A stretch of DNA of 64,000 bases from an uncultured Alphaproteobacteria bacterium (GCA_902563505.1 CACEXK010000004.1:19771-83770), one strand, 5' to 3'; positions 18,671 to 28,064 are shown, numbered from the stretch's first letter. Made by a program: numbers and translations. The notes: a model not told the origin generated them from the sequence alone.

Positions 18671-18680
18671 TGTGTATAAT
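18652..18680 (+). promoter_or_regulatory. Candidate sigma-70 promoter giving a leaderless lolA-like transcript
   Basis: A perfect TATAAT lies at 18675-18680, with TTAGAA at 18652-18657 as a weak -35 (17-nt spacer). Transcription would be expected to start 6-7 nt downstream, which is the A of the lolA-like ATG at 18687. The element lies in a 16-nt gap between divergent start codons. No Shine-Dalgarno sequence is visible. Confidence 0.45.
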
Positions 18681-18686
18681 GTCATT

Positions 18687-19283
18687 ATGAAAAATTTCAG
18701 TAAAATAATAATCTTATTATTAATATTTATATATAAAGATTGTTTTGGCAATCAAAATCAAGATAGAATATTTAAATATCTTCAAAATTTTAACACCCTT
18801 AAATCTGAATTTATTCAGGTAAATAATAATGGTGATGTTTTATCCGGAGAAATCTTTATTGTGCGACCGGGAAAAGTAAGAATAAAATATAATGAGATTC
18901 CTCTTTTGATAATTAGTGATGGAAAAAAAGTAGCCACAATAAACAAAAAACTTAAATCAATCACATTTTATAAACTTTCAGACATACCAGTAAGTTTACT
19001 TCTATTTAAGAATTTTAAATATGACAAAGTCAATATTTTAGAAATTCGTAAGAATGATAATCAATTAGTTGTGAAAATTAATGAAAAAAAAAAGAATGCC
19101 TCTGGCTATGTTGAAGTATTATTTGAAGAGACACCGTTCCAAATGAAAAAATGGACAGTTTTCAGAGATAAAAATACAAAAACAGAGGTCCTACTTAATA
19201 ATTTAGAGCTTAATAGAAAAATTGTTTTAAAATTATTTGATATAAGTATTGAGGATCCACGACCAAAAGTACTCCCAAAATAA
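18687..19283 (+). CDS. LolA-like outer-membrane lipoprotein carrier family protein
   Basis: About 198 residues from ATG 18687, with a signal peptide (MKNFSKIIILLLIFIYKDCFG). The mature part shows the LolA beta-sheet pattern: FNTLKSEFIQVN, then GDVLSGEIFIVRPGKVRIKYNEIP and LIISDGKKVATINKKLKSITFY. LolA shuttles lipoproteins across the periplasm to LolB; in Alphaproteobacteria this broader LolA-like group is usual and no LolB is present here. A more upstream ATG at 18672 would place extra residues before the signal peptide and is less likely. Divergent from the LppC-like gene. Confidence 0.83.
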   Translation: MKNFSKIIILLLIFIYKDCFGNQNQDRIFKYLQNFNTLKSEFIQVNNNGDVLSGEIFIVRPGKVRIKYNEIPLLIISDGKKVATINKKLKSITFYKLSDIPVSLLLFKNFKYDKVNILEIRKNDNQLVVKINEKKKNASGYVEVLFEETPFQMKKWTVFRDKNTKTEVLLNNLELNRKIVLKLFDISIEDPRPKVLPK

Positions 19284-19284
19284 C

Positions 19285-19944
19285 TTATACTTCAAGAAAA
19301 TATTTATTTTTCTTTTGGATCAAAAAATCTGGCTTGCTTGGATTTTTTTCAATTTTTCTTCTTAATCTGTATATTAATGATTCTAATGTGTGTGTGTGTA
19401 ATACTTTATTGTGTCCCCAAACTTTCTGCAAAATTTCATTTTTTGTTGATCCGTTTCTATTTATGATCAAAAATTTTAAAAATTTATTTTCTAATTCTGT
19501 TAAATTAATTTCAGCTTGTTTCTTTTCATCTATTAAGCTTGATCTTTTCGGATAAAAGATAAGGTTACCTATTTTTGCTAAAGGTGAAATATCTTTATTT
19601 CCATCAGCAACATGGTGAAGAATTTTAACAAAATTGCGAAATATTATAGGTAAATTAATACTATAAATTTCTTTATTTATATCTTCTAAATTTAAATCCT
19701 TTTTTGAAAATATAAGAATTTTCGCTTGATTGTTTTTAGATTTAATTATTTTATTAATTTCATCAAGTTTATGGTCAATTGATATATCTATTAATATTAT
19801 TTTTTGCTTACTGGGATATTCAGTTATCTCTCTTAAACTTTTAAAAAATTTAATATGAAATTTTTCATTTGAAATTAAATTTATCAATTCATCCAGAAAA
19901 AAACTCTTCTTAAATATAGCTATAATATTTTTATCACTTGGCAT
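19285..19944 (-). CDS. Winged-helix regulator with degenerate receiver domain
   Basis: 219 residues. The C-terminal part (about 125-217) is a clear OmpR/PhoB winged helix: INLTELENKFLKFLIINRNG, NEILQKVWGHNK, THTLESLIYRLRRKIEK. The N-terminal part looks like a receiver fold with an Asp at position 53 (IILIDIS) but lacks the acidic pair near residue 10 (AIFKK there) and the conserved Lys-Pro after the fourth strand (LPIIFRN). Phosphorylation control is therefore doubtful. No histidine kinase is adjacent. It sits between a LolA-like gene and a divergent L,D-transpeptidase, so a role in envelope gene control is a reasonable guess. Confidence 0.8.
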   Translation of the reverse strand: MPSDKNIIAIFKKSFFLDELINLISNEKFHIKFFKSLREITEYPSKQKIILIDISIDHKLDEINKIIKSKNNQAKILIFSKKDLNLEDINKEIYSINLPIIFRNFVKILHHVADGNKDISPLAKIGNLIFYPKRSSLIDEKKQAEINLTELENKFLKFLIINRNGSTKNEILQKVWGHNKVLHTHTLESLIYRLRRKIEKNPSKPDFLIQKKNKYFLEV

Positions 19945-19956
19945 ATTCTCTAAATT

Positions 19957-20469
19957 ATGACAAATATTTTTATAATTAGATCTAAAAAAAAAAATATAGC
20001 ATATGTTTATTATGAAAAGAAAAAAATTATTTGTTATATTGGTAAAAATGGTATTGGGAAAAAAAATAGAGAGGGTGATTTAATTACTCCTAAGGGAAAT
20101 TACAAAGTCGAAAAAGTTTTTCTCAGAACAGATAGAGTTTTTAGAGTCAAGTCACCATTACCAATTTCACAAATAAATCAATCAAATATATGGTGCATAG
20201 ATCCAAAAAACAAAAAATATAATTGTTTTTTGAAAAAACCCATAAATTGCTTTTATGAAAAATTACATAGAAAAGATGAAGCTTATGACATAATTGTATC
20301 AACAAATTTTAATTCAAAACCAATTAAAAAGCACAGGGGCAGTGCTATTTTTATTCATTGCATGGGACCAAAAAATAACTTTACAGAGGGTTGTATTGCT
20401 CTTGGAAAGAAAGATTTGATTGATTTATTAAAAGAACTTAAACCCTCAACTAGAATAATAATTCGTTAA
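19957..20469 (+). CDS. L,D-transpeptidase (YkuD) family protein without signal peptide
   Basis: 170 residues of the short YkuD class. The active-site region reads GSAIFIHCMGPKNNFTEGCIAL: a conserved His (FIHC) and the nucleophilic Cys in EGCIAL. Upstream GEDLITPKGNY-like sequence (GDLITPKGNYKVEKVF) is typical of the family. Members form 3-3 peptidoglycan cross-links or attach proteins. No export signal is visible, as is common for this short alphaproteobacterial group, so its location is unclear. Only 12 nt separate it from the divergent regulator gene. Confidence 0.85.
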   Translation: MTNIFIIRSKKKNIAYVYYEKKKIICYIGKNGIGKKNREGDLITPKGNYKVEKVFLRTDRVFRVKSPLPISQINQSNIWCIDPKNKKYNCFLKKPINCFYEKLHRKDEAYDIIVSTNFNSKPIKKHRGSAIFIHCMGPKNNFTEGCIALGKKDLIDLLKELKPSTRIIIR

Positions 20470-21137
20470 TTTCTTGGTCCAAAAACACCTGAACCTATTC
20501 TCAAATGGGTTGCTCCGAATTGGATAGCCTTCTCATAATCGTCAGACATCCCCATACTAGCATTTTTTAAATTATTTTTATCACACAGATTTCTAAGTAA
20601 ACTAAAATATATTGAAGGCTCATCGTTTAACGGAGGAATACACATTAGACCAGTCAAATTTAAATTCATATCATTTCGACACCATTTGACAAATTCAGAA
20701 ACTTCCTGAATTTCTACTCCACTCTTTTGAGACTCTTTACCTATATTTACTTGTGCAAAAAATTCATAGTTTTTTTTACTCTGGCTAGAGTCAATGAAAT
20801 CTCTGATTCTTTTAACAACTTTTTCTCTATCAATTGTTTGAATTATATCAAAAGTCTCCAAGGCTGTTTTGACTTTATTTGATTGGAGTGGACCAATAAG
20901 ATGTAACTCTATTTCTTTGTTTTTCTCTTTCATATTTCTCCACTTTTCATTAGCTTCTTGAACTTTATTTTCTCCAAAAACTTTATGCCCGTGCTGAATT
21001 ACTAATTTTATTTTTTCCATCGCAAATGTTTTGGAGACAACAACTAGCTTTGGGCTTTTTGAGGTTTTTGAAAACTTCTTATTAAAATAATCTATTTGAT
21101 TTATAATATTTGAATAATTTTTAATAATTTCATGCAT
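20466..21137 (-). CDS. YggS-family pyridoxal phosphate homeostasis protein
   Basis: 223 residues of the PLPBP/YggS group: an alanine-racemase-like barrel that binds PLP without known enzymatic activity and affects vitamin B6 and amino-acid balance. The PLP lysine lies in LVVVSKTFAMEKI; other signatures are VFGENKVQEANEKW, LIGPLQSNKVK, QVNIGKESQKSGV, GLMCIPP, and the C-terminal SMGMSDDYEKAIQFGATHLRIGSGVFG. Its ATG overlaps the start codon of the opposite-strand thiE-like gene. Confidence 0.95.
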   Translation of the reverse strand: MHEIIKNYSNIINQIDYFNKKFSKTSKSPKLVVVSKTFAMEKIKLVIQHGHKVFGENKVQEANEKWRNMKEKNKEIELHLIGPLQSNKVKTALETFDIIQTIDREKVVKRIRDFIDSSQSKKNYEFFAQVNIGKESQKSGVEIQEVSEFVKWCRNDMNLNLTGLMCIPPLNDEPSIYFSLLRNLCDKNNLKNASMGMSDDYEKAIQFGATHLRIGSGVFGPRN

Positions 21138-21733
21138 GTCGAAATACTACCAGTCAAATTATAGTGTTTTTAACCTTCCAAATGAATGGTTTTTTTTTAA
21201 TCCATTTCAAAAAAAAAATAATGATTTTTTCTTTAAAATTAAAAGACATACCGGCATTGTTTTTTTTCATAATAGTTATCAAAAAAATTGTAAATTTTTA
21301 GAACAAATTCAACCCTTTGTAAAATGGTGTAAGAATAAAAGAATGAAGTTTTTGGTTCAATGTTCTCTGACTTGGGCGAACAAATACAAACCCTTTGGTA
21401 TTTTGATTGACCATGAAAATAATCAGTTAAATAATATGCTAAACATAAATATATTAAAAAAAAAGATTTTTGATTGCAACAAAAATACATAGTATCATTG
21501 AAGCAAATGCTCAAAAACATAAATTCAATGTTTTCTTCATTTCTAATGTATTCCCTACAAATTCTCATCCGGATAGATCAAAAATAAATTTTTTTGTTTT
21601 TTTCTCTATTTGTAATTTTTTAAAAAATAAAAAAGTTTTTGCTTTAGGCGGAGTTACAAAAAAGAATTATAATCGTTTAAAAAATAAAAATTTAAATGGA
21701 TTTGGTGGTATAAGTTATTTTATAAAAAAATAA
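21136..21733 (+). pseudogene. Frameshifted thiamine-phosphate-synthase-like gene
   Basis: Two overlapping open frames together look like one ThiE-like protein of about 198 residues. The first (from ATG 21136) holds the N-terminal half and ends soon after GILIDHENNQ. The second frame (about 21464-21733) holds the C-terminal half, with FISNVFPTNSHPDRSK and VFALGGVTKKNYNRLKNK, the SPVFPT-SHP and ALGGI motifs of the ThiE/TenI family. The switch lies in or next to a run of nine A's (21456-21464); eight A's would restore a single frame. Either a pseudogene, a sequencing or assembly indel, or frame recovery by slippage. Catalytic ThiE residues are poorly kept, so activity is doubtful even if intact. 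Confidence 0.6.
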
Positions 21734-21734
21734 A

Positions 21735-24266
21735 ATGCAAAATTATCATCCTCAAAAAATTGAAAAAAAATGGCAAGCCAGATGGATTAATGAAAAAGTT
21801 AATGCGGCCCACATATGCGATAAAGAAAAATTTTATGTTTTAGAAATGTTTCCTTATCCATCAGGAAAAATCCACATGGGTCATCTAAGAAATTATACCA
21901 TCGGTGATGTTGTGGCACGCTTCTTTAAAAATAATAATTTTAATGTTCTACATCCTATGGGTTGGGATAGTTTTGGAATGCCTGCAGAAAATGCAGCAAT
22001 AGAAAACAATCTCAGTGCAAGAAAATGGACTGAAGAAAATATTTCAAATATGAAAAAACAATTACAGTCAATTGGTCTTGCGATTGACTGGAACAGAGAA
22101 ATATCAACATGCAGTGATGAATATTACAAACATCAACAAAAATTATTTATCGATCTCTATAATAAAGGATTAATTTATAAAAAAGATAGTTATGTAAATT
22201 GGGATCCCGTAGACAATACTGTTCTAGCTAATGAGCAAGTTATTGATGGGAGAGGCTGGCGATCAGGAGCAATTGTTGAAAAGAAAAAATTGTCACAATG
22301 GTTTTTAAAGATAACAGCTTTTTCTAAAGAGCTTTTAGATGATTTGAAAGGACTAGATGAATGGCCAGAAAAAGTTAAAACAATGCAAAAAAATTGGATA
22401 GGTTATTCTGATGGAGCTGAAATAATATTTAAAGTTGTTAATAAAAACCTGGAAATAAAAGTTTTTACTACAAGACCAGAAACTATTTTTGGTGCTAGTT
22501 TCATTGCTGTTTCAGTTGAACATGAACTTAATTTATTATTTAATCATGACAAAGGGTTCCAGATATTTAGAGAAAAGTGCCTAAAAAATCAATCCAGAAT
22601 TGATAATGAAGATGAAAAATTAAGTTTTCCTACCAAGCTTTTTGTTGAACATCCTTTTATTAAAGAGAAAACTTTACCTGTTTTTTTTGCCAATTATGTT
22701 CTAATGGACTACGGAAATGGTGCAATATTTGGATGTCCAGCTCACGATAACAGAGACTATGATTTTGCTAAAAAGTTCAAGATTTCGATAACTAATGTAA
22801 TAAAAACTGTAAAGAAAAATGAAGGTGGGGAATTGCCTTATTCAGGAATCTCTGAAAATGACATAATGATTAATTCAGAATTTTTAAATGATCTAAAAAT
22901 ATCGGAGGCAAAAAAAACAATAATTAATAAATTAATAAAAACAGGAAAAGGTAAAAAAAAAATTGGATTTAAATTGAGAGATTGGGGTATTTCAAGACAA
23001 AGGTATTGGGGGTGTCCAATACCAGTGATTTATAAAGAAGATGGTGAAATTCAGACAGTTAGTGAAAGTGAGCTGCCAATAAAACTCCCAGATGATATTG
23101 ACCTCTCGAAACCTGGAAACCCCCTAGTAAATCACTCATCATGGAAAAAAACTAAATGCAGTATCACTGGTCTCAACGCAACGCGTGAAACTGATACATT
23201 AGATACTTTTTTTGATTCATCTTGGTATTATTTGAGATTTTGTTCACCAAAAATTAAAGACAAGCCATTCAATGAAGAGGATATAAATTATTGGATGCCG
23301 GTTGATCATTATATTGGTGGTATTGAGCATGCAATTCTGCATTTACTATATTCAAGGTTTTTTTCTAGAGCTCTAAAAGAATGTAATTACAAAATACCTA
23401 AGGAACCATTTAAAAAATTGATAACCCAAGGAATGGTTTGTCATGAAACTTTCAAAAACAAAAAGGGTAAATGGATAGAACCAGGAGAAGTTGTTTTTAA
23501 AAATGGGAAGTACTATCATAATACTGAAGAATTGATCAAAGGACGCTCAGAAAAAATGAGTAAATCAAAAAAAAATGTTGTTGACCCAGACGAAATAATA
23601 GAAATATATGGAGCTGATACAGCAAGACTTTTCATGATTTCTGATTCACCACCGGAGAGAGATCTTGAATGGTCAATTGATGGGATTAAAGCAACTCATA
23701 AATATCTATGTAAAATTTTTGATTTTTTAAGTAAAGATTTAAAGTTTGTCCTAGATACGGGAAAATTAGATGGAAAAAAATTAAATGAATTTGAAAAAAA
23801 TATATATACTTTTGTAAATACAACTATTTATAGTTTTACTGAAGATATTAAAAGCTACAGATTCAATACAGCTGTTGCAAAATTAAGGGAACTATCTAAT
23901 AAAATTTTAACGAGAGGAATCTGCTCAGATCTTTTTGACTATTCCTGGTCAATTTTTTTAAGGCTCATTTCCATAATTACACCTCATCTTTCTCAAGAAA
24001 TTGCAAGTAAATCAGGTTATAATAAACTTCTTTGTGATTTAGACTGGCCATCTTATGATAAATTATGCTTAACTTCAAAAAATGTTAAAATGGTTGTGCA
24101 AAAAAATGGGAAGAAAAAATTGTTGTTAGAAGTTCCAATGGATATAGATCAGGATGAAGTTATAAAAATTTTGTTTAATCATAATTCAAAATTAGGAATT
24201 GAACTTAAAACATCTGTGAAAAAGATAATATTTATAAAAAATAAAATCATAAATTTTGTAAAATGA
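21735..24266 (+). CDS. leuS: Leucyl-tRNA synthetase
   Basis: 843 residues, class I aminoacyl-tRNA synthetase that charges tRNA-Leu. The HIGH motif is HMGH in [27 protein letters not shown] is present in [14 protein letters not shown]. The editing domain includes [16 protein letters not shown] with the conserved Thr-rich peptide. The catalytic [17 protein letters not shown] and [16 protein letters not shown] segments are typical of LeuS. It starts one base after the thiE-like gene ends and overlaps lptE by 4 nt. Confidence 0.98.
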   Translation: MQNYHPQKIEKKWQARWINEKVNAAHICDKEKFYVLEMFPYPSGKIHMGHLRNYTIGDVVARFFKNNNFNVLHPMGWDSFGMPAENAAIENNLSARKWTEENISNMKKQLQSIGLAIDWNREISTCSDEYYKHQQKLFIDLYNKGLIYKKDSYVNWDPVDNTVLANEQVIDGRGWRSGAIVEKKKLSQWFLKITAFSKELLDDLKGLDEWPEKVKTMQKNWIGYSDGAEIIFKVVNKNLEIKVFTTRPETIFGASFIAVSVEHELNLLFNHDKGFQIFREKCLKNQSRIDNEDEKLSFPTKLFVEHPFIKEKTLPVFFANYVLMDYGNGAIFGCPAHDNRDYDFAKKFKISITNVIKTVKKNEGGELPYSGISENDIMINSEFLNDLKISEAKKTIINKLIKTGKGKKKIGFKLRDWGISRQRYWGCPIPVIYKEDGEIQTVSESELPIKLPDDIDLSKPGNPLVNHSSWKKTKCSITGLNATRETDTLDTFFDSSWYYLRFCSPKIKDKPFNEEDINYWMPVDHYIGGIEHAILHLLYSRFFSRALKECNYKIPKEPFKKLITQGMVCHETFKNKKGKWIEPGEVVFKNGKYYHNTEELIKGRSEKMSKSKKNVVDPDEIIEIYGADTARLFMISDSPPERDLEWSIDGIKATHKYLCKIFDFLSKDLKFVLDTGKLDGKKLNEFEKNIYTFVNTTIYSFTEDIKSYRFNTAVAKLRELSNKILTRGICSDLFDYSWSIFLRLISIITPHLSQEIASKSGYNKLLCDLDWPSYDKLCLTSKNVKMVVQKNGKKKLLLEVPMDIDQDEVIKILFNHNSKLGIELKTSVKKIIFIKNKIINFVK

Positions 24267-24763
24267 AAAATTTTTTGGTTTTATTGTTCTTAAGTACTTT
24301 TTTTATAATTAACAGTTGTTCATTCAAGCCACTTTATAATAGCAACCAGTTTTTTTCTAAGTACAAAGTAGAAATACTTGTTAAATCAAAAGACAAATAT
24401 GAAAACAATGCAAACCAATTAAAAAACATACTCGATGGTAAGTTAAACTCTTCTTCATCTAAGTCATCAAATCTTAAACTAATAGTTTCTATTAATAGAT
24501 ATGAATCAGACTTAGGTATAAACAAAAATTTGTATACTTTTAGAAAAATGTTATCTTTCGATGTTATTTATTCTTTTTATGATAAGAAAGGATTGTTAAC
24601 ATCGGGAAAAGTGACTAATAAAGCAAGTTATAATATTACTGCTAATACTTATGCAAACATTGTATCAAGAGAAGATGCATCTAAAAAATTAATATTATCA
24701 ATTTCTAAAAATTTAAGTAATTTAATATTGGCAAAGGATTTTAGGAGAAAAATTTCACCGTGA
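24263..24763 (+). CDS. lptE: LPS-assembly lipoprotein LptE
   Basis: 166 residues. A lipoprotein signal peptide ends in the lipobox INSC, followed by SFKPLYNS, the typical start of alphaproteobacterial LptE (CGFxPLY). The remaining beta/alpha pattern and the place between leuS and holA (a widely conserved order) support the call. LptE plugs and assembles the LptD outer-membrane channel for lipopolysaccharide export. Sequence similarity in this family is weak, so context carries much of the weight. Start overlaps leuS by 4 nt and its end overlaps holA by 4 nt. Confidence 0.83.
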   Translation: MKNFLVLLFLSTFFIINSCSFKPLYNSNQFFSKYKVEILVKSKDKYENNANQLKNILDGKLNSSSSKSSNLKLIVSINRYESDLGINKNLYTFRKMLSFDVIYSFYDKKGLLTSGKVTNKASYNITANTYANIVSREDASKKLILSISKNLSNLILAKDFRRKISP

Positions 24764-25788
24764 TAATTAAATCTTCTGTATTTCTAAGTGAGTTAAAACA
24801 ATACATCTCAAAAAGATTTTTTTTGATCTACGGTCCTAATTTAGGAAAGGTAGAGTATTGTTCTAAAAATATTGTTAAAGCACTTAAAGAAAAAGAAGAA
24901 AAATATGGTGTTGTTAATGTTTCACAAGAAGAATTCTTAAAAGAGAATTTTTCTGGTCTTATTAAAAAGTATGATTGTCATGATATTTTTGGAAAGAAGA
25001 ATATATTGGTATTTTCATCAATAGAAATTAGATCAATTAAGGAATTAATAGAATCTTTAGATAATTATAAATTTAATTATTTGTATATAATTTTAAAATT
25101 CGAGAATCTTAAAAAAAAATCTGAAATTAGAGATTTCTTTGAAAAGAACAATGATTGTATTTGTGTTCCTTGTTATGAAGAAACATCTTGGGAGAAAAAA
25201 AAAACTATAAAAGAATTTTTTAAAAATGAAAATCTAGAAATAAGTAGTGCACAAGTCGAGCAATTATCAGAAAAATTGACAAATGAAAAATTTGAGATTT
25301 TATCCGAATTAGAAAAAAAAATTATTTTTTTAAAACATAAAAAAAAAACTATTGAAGAACTTCTAAATAAATTTGAAAAAACAGTGTTTCATGACGAAAC
25401 TGAATTTATATATGAGTTGGTTTCTGGAAAAAAACAAAAAATAAATGATTATTTATTTAATTCTGGTCAATTTCAGAATAATGAGATAAAAATTATTAAT
25501 TTTTTATCAGACCATTTTGCAAAGCTTTTAATCGTAAAAGGTAAAGTTCAAGAAGGTACATCTCTAGAAGAAGCTATAAGATCCCTTAAACCACCCATTT
25601 TTTTTAAATATATAGATAGATTTAAAATGCAGGTCGGTTTGTGGAAAGAAAATGAAATAAACGAAGTTTTAAAACAACTTTATATTTGTCAAAGCAATTT
25701 TTTTGAGGGCTTAAAATCTGCCAGATATAAATTCCTTTTTTTGATCCTAAAAATATTGAATAAAAAATCTAAATCTACAGTTTATTAG
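24760..25788 (+). CDS. holA: DNA polymerase III delta subunit HolA
   Basis: 342 residues with a GTG start overlapping the lptE stop. HolA opens the sliding clamp within the clamp loader. The N-terminal part has RFFLIYGPNLGKVEYCSKNIV, an RFF-LYG-like nucleotide-binding relic typical of delta; FGKKNILVF matches the F..rrlv segment. The lid and collar follow, with LSEKLTNEKFEILSELEKKIIFL and a helical C-terminus. Very Lys-rich. Order leuS-lptE-holA is a conserved bacterial arrangement. Its 3' end overlaps coaE by 14 nt on the other strand. Confidence 0.9.
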   Translation: MIIKSSVFLSELKQYISKRFFLIYGPNLGKVEYCSKNIVKALKEKEEKYGVVNVSQEEFLKENFSGLIKKYDCHDIFGKKNILVFSSIEIRSIKELIESLDNYKFNYLYIILKFENLKKKSEIRDFFEKNNDCICVPCYEETSWEKKKTIKEFFKNENLEISSAQVEQLSEKLTNEKFEILSELEKKIIFLKHKKKTIEELLNKFEKTVFHDETEFIYELVSGKKQKINDYLFNSGQFQNNEIKIINFLSDHFAKLLIVKGKVQEGTSLEEAIRSLKPPIFFKYIDRFKMQVGLWKENEINEVLKQLYICQSNFFEGLKSARYKFLFLILKILNKKSKSTVY

Positions 25789-26392
25789 TAAAAGTTTCAA
25801 TTTTCTCTTTTAACTTTTCCCTGCTACAATTTGTATTAATTTTTAATGATATAAAATTATCAAAACTTGAAATTCGTGAAAGTTGATTTTTTAAAATTGT
25901 CTTCAATTTTTCCTCGTTCATATTTTTTCTCCTGAGCACTCTCTTTTTCTGAGTAAATTCATCTGTGTAAAGATAAATTATTTTATCATAAGAATAATGA
26001 AGTTTTTTTTCAAATAATAAGGGAACATCAAAAAATAAAATTCTTTCTTTAATATTATTATTTATAAAAACTTTTTTTATCTTGTATAATTCAGGATAAA
26101 TTATTTTTTCGAGTTTTTTTAATTCTTTTTTATCTTTAAATACATAACTGCCCAGCACATTTCTATCAATCTGCCCTTTCTCATCAAACAAATTTTTAAT
26201 TTTCTTCAAAAATACTGAAGCAATATTTGTTTTAACATTTTTTTTCAAATAAATTTTACTCACTTCTTTGTCTGACTGAAATACTTTGAAACCGAGTTTA
26301 GTAATAATATTTGAAATTGTTGTTTTGCCAGAACCAATATTTCCAGTTATTGCTATTTTAAATTTTTTTTTCACATAATTTTCTTGCTTCAT
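25775..26392 (-). CDS. coaE: Dephospho-CoA kinase
   Basis: 205 residues. Last step of coenzyme A synthesis: phosphorylates dephospho-CoA on the ribose 3' hydroxyl. P-loop ITGNIGSGKTTISNI, substrate motif FQSDKEVSKIY (SDxxV), and LFFDVPLLFEKKLHYSYD (VPLLFE) are diagnostic. The ATG at 26392 makes a 35-nt overlap with aroE; a GTG at 26374 would shorten that to 17 nt and drop six residues. Either start is plausible. Confidence 0.95.
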   Translation of the reverse strand: MKQENYVKKKFKIAITGNIGSGKTTISNIITKLGFKVFQSDKEVSKIYLKKNVKTNIASVFLKKIKNLFDEKGQIDRNVLGSYVFKDKKELKKLEKIIYPELYKIKKVFINNNIKERILFFDVPLLFEKKLHYSYDKIIYLYTDEFTQKKRVLRRKNMNEEKLKTILKNQLSRISSFDNFISLKINTNCSREKLKEKIETFTNKL

Positions 26393-27185
26393 ACAAATCT
26401 TGATTTGTTAATTTAATATTGAACCACAACGAAAAAGAAATTGCTGCTTGATGAATTAACATTCCTAGCCCATTGAAAGTGCGGAATCCTTTTTTTTTAA
26501 ACTCTTTAATTAATTGAGTTTCTGGTGGATTGTAAATTATATCATATAAAATTACACTTGCGTTTAACATTCCTTTATTAACTTTTAAACATTCAGACTT
26601 TTTCATTCCATATGATGAAGTGTTCACAATAATATCTGTATCTTTGTCCGGTGTTGCTGTTTCCCAATCTGCCAAACTCAGTGAGACTTTGTTATTTGCA
26701 AATTTGGTTATTATTTCTTTCGCGTTGCTTTCTGTTCTATTCAAAATTTGTACTTTATTTACTTTCTGCGAAATTAATTCGGCCAATATTCCTTGAGCTG
26801 CTCCGCCGGCTCCTATCAAAAAAATGTTTTTACCTCGAACTTTGATTTTAGCTTCTTCTGATAATGAATTTATGAAACCTTTACCATCTGTGTTTTCACC
26901 AACTATTTTTTTATTTTTTTGATAAATTGTATTTATTGCGTTACTCTTCAAAGCAACTGGCGTGAGACTATCTACTAGTTCAAATATTTTGTTTTTATAA
27001 GGTAAAGTTATATTAAGCCCTTTTATTTCTTTTTTTCTAACTTGCTCAATAATTGTATTTAAATCTGCCTCTTCAATCTCTTTTTTTAAATATTTATTAT
27101 TTAGATTATATTTTTTTATCCAATGATTATGAATTAAAGGTGATAATGAGTGTTTTATTGGTTTTCCTATTACTAAAAGATTCAT
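26358..27185 (-). CDS. aroE: Shikimate dehydrogenase AroE
   Basis: 275 residues. NADPH-linked reduction of 3-dehydroshikimate in aromatic amino-acid synthesis. N-terminal substrate site: KHSLSPLIHNHWI and GLNITLPYKNKIFELVD (with the catalytic Lys). GENTDGKGF is the central signature; the NADP-binding loop is FLIGAGGAAQGIL, followed by ILNRTESNA. C-terminal FNGLGMLIHQAAISFSLWF closes the site. Lies between maf and coaE with small overlaps, a conserved alphaproteobacterial trio near the origin. Confidence 0.97.
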   Translation of the reverse strand: MNLLVIGKPIKHSLSPLIHNHWIKKYNLNNKYLKKEIEEADLNTIIEQVRKKEIKGLNITLPYKNKIFELVDSLTPVALKSNAINTIYQKNKKIVGENTDGKGFINSLSEEAKIKVRGKNIFLIGAGGAAQGILAELISQKVNKVQILNRTESNAKEIITKFANNKVSLSLADWETATPDKDTDIIVNTSSYGMKKSECLKVNKGMLNASVILYDIIYNPPETQLIKEFKKKGFRTFNGLGMLIHQAAISFSLWFNIKLTNQDLYEARKLCEKKI

Positions 27186-27808
27186 ATCTTTTTGTTTCCT
27201 AGTTGAGTTAAAAAATTATTCAATGGGAAGCCAGTTATTGTTTCTAGGTCGCCGCTTATCACTTGCATAAAATTATATTTATAATTATCTTCGATTTTAT
27301 ATGATCCCACTGAATTTAATGCTGTTTCTTTGTTTTTATATAAATACCCATTAATTTCTTTTTGACTAATTTTTTTAAAATGAATTTCTGCCATTTTTGA
27401 TTCTTGAAAAAAAAGTTTTTGCTGATCAAAAACACATATAGCACTGTACAATTTATGGTTTTTTCCTGTTAGATAAGCTATGTTTCTTGCCGCTTCTTTT
27501 ATATTCTTTGGTTTACTTATAACTTTCCCTCCACATTCTAAAATCTGATCTGACGCAATTATAATTTGATTAGGAAAATCATTTTTTATTGATTCTACCT
27601 TTTTCCTTGCTAATATTTCCGCCTGTTTTCTGGCTGACTTTTTTTTGTTTTTTTGTTTTTCGCTTTCTTCGTCAATTTTATGCTTTACGGTCTTTATGTT
27701 CTGAAATATCTCCATAGCTATTCTAATTCTTGTCTGACTGGACGATGCTAGAACAAACTGTTGGCTCTTTGTTATTAACTTTACTTTTTTGTTTTGTTGC
27801 AATTCCAT
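27182..27808 (-). CDS. maf: Maf-family nucleoside triphosphate pyrophosphatase
   Basis: 208 residues. Hydrolyses dTTP/UTP or modified nucleotides to monophosphates. Motifs: FVLASSSQTRIRIAM (S-x-R near the start), KNDFPNQIIIASDQILECGGKVISKPKNIKEA-like core with the SDQ motif, and SVGSYKIEDN and ITGFPLNNF toward the C-terminus. The N-terminus before LASSS is about 19 residues, longer than usual, so the true start may be internal. Divergent from hemE across the presumed replication origin. Confidence 0.92.
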   Translation of the reverse strand: MELQQNKKVKLITKSQQFVLASSSQTRIRIAMEIFQNIKTVKHKIDEESEKQKNKKKSARKQAEILARKKVESIKNDFPNQIIIASDQILECGGKVISKPKNIKEAARNIAYLTGKNHKLYSAICVFDQQKLFFQESKMAEIHFKKISQKEINGYLYKNKETALNSVGSYKIEDNYKYNFMQVISGDLETITGFPLNNFLTQLGNKKI

Positions 27809-28064
27809 ACACTTTTTTCTAACTATTTTTTCAACATGTTAAATATGTCTATTTTTTTCTTAACAAATTTATCCTCGTTACTCGATACTTTTTTTTCCAC
27901 AAATATTGTATTTTTTTTAAGCTGTTCATTAAATTACTCACAAGTTTTACACAATTTTACGTTTTAATAAACTGTTGGCAAAATGTTAGTATTTAGTTAC
28001 AAACATAATTAAGCTTACAACAACTACAACAACCTTTATATATATATATAGTAATAGTAGAATT
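27809..28064. other. Candidate chromosomal replication origin (oriC)
   Basis: A 256-bp gene-free, extremely AT-rich gap between maf (minus) and hemE (plus). Three sequences one mismatch from the DnaA box TTATNCACA lie within 61 bp and in the same orientation: TTTTCCACA (27893-27901), TTACTCACA (27934-27942) and TTTTACACA (27945-27953). A (TA)7 tract at 28037-28050 and long T runs could melt easily. In Caulobacter the origin is next to hemE, with maf, aroE and coaE close by on the other side; the arrangement here is the same except that the RP001-type gene is absent. Flanking genes point away on both sides. No dnaA gene is in the window. Confidence 0.55.
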
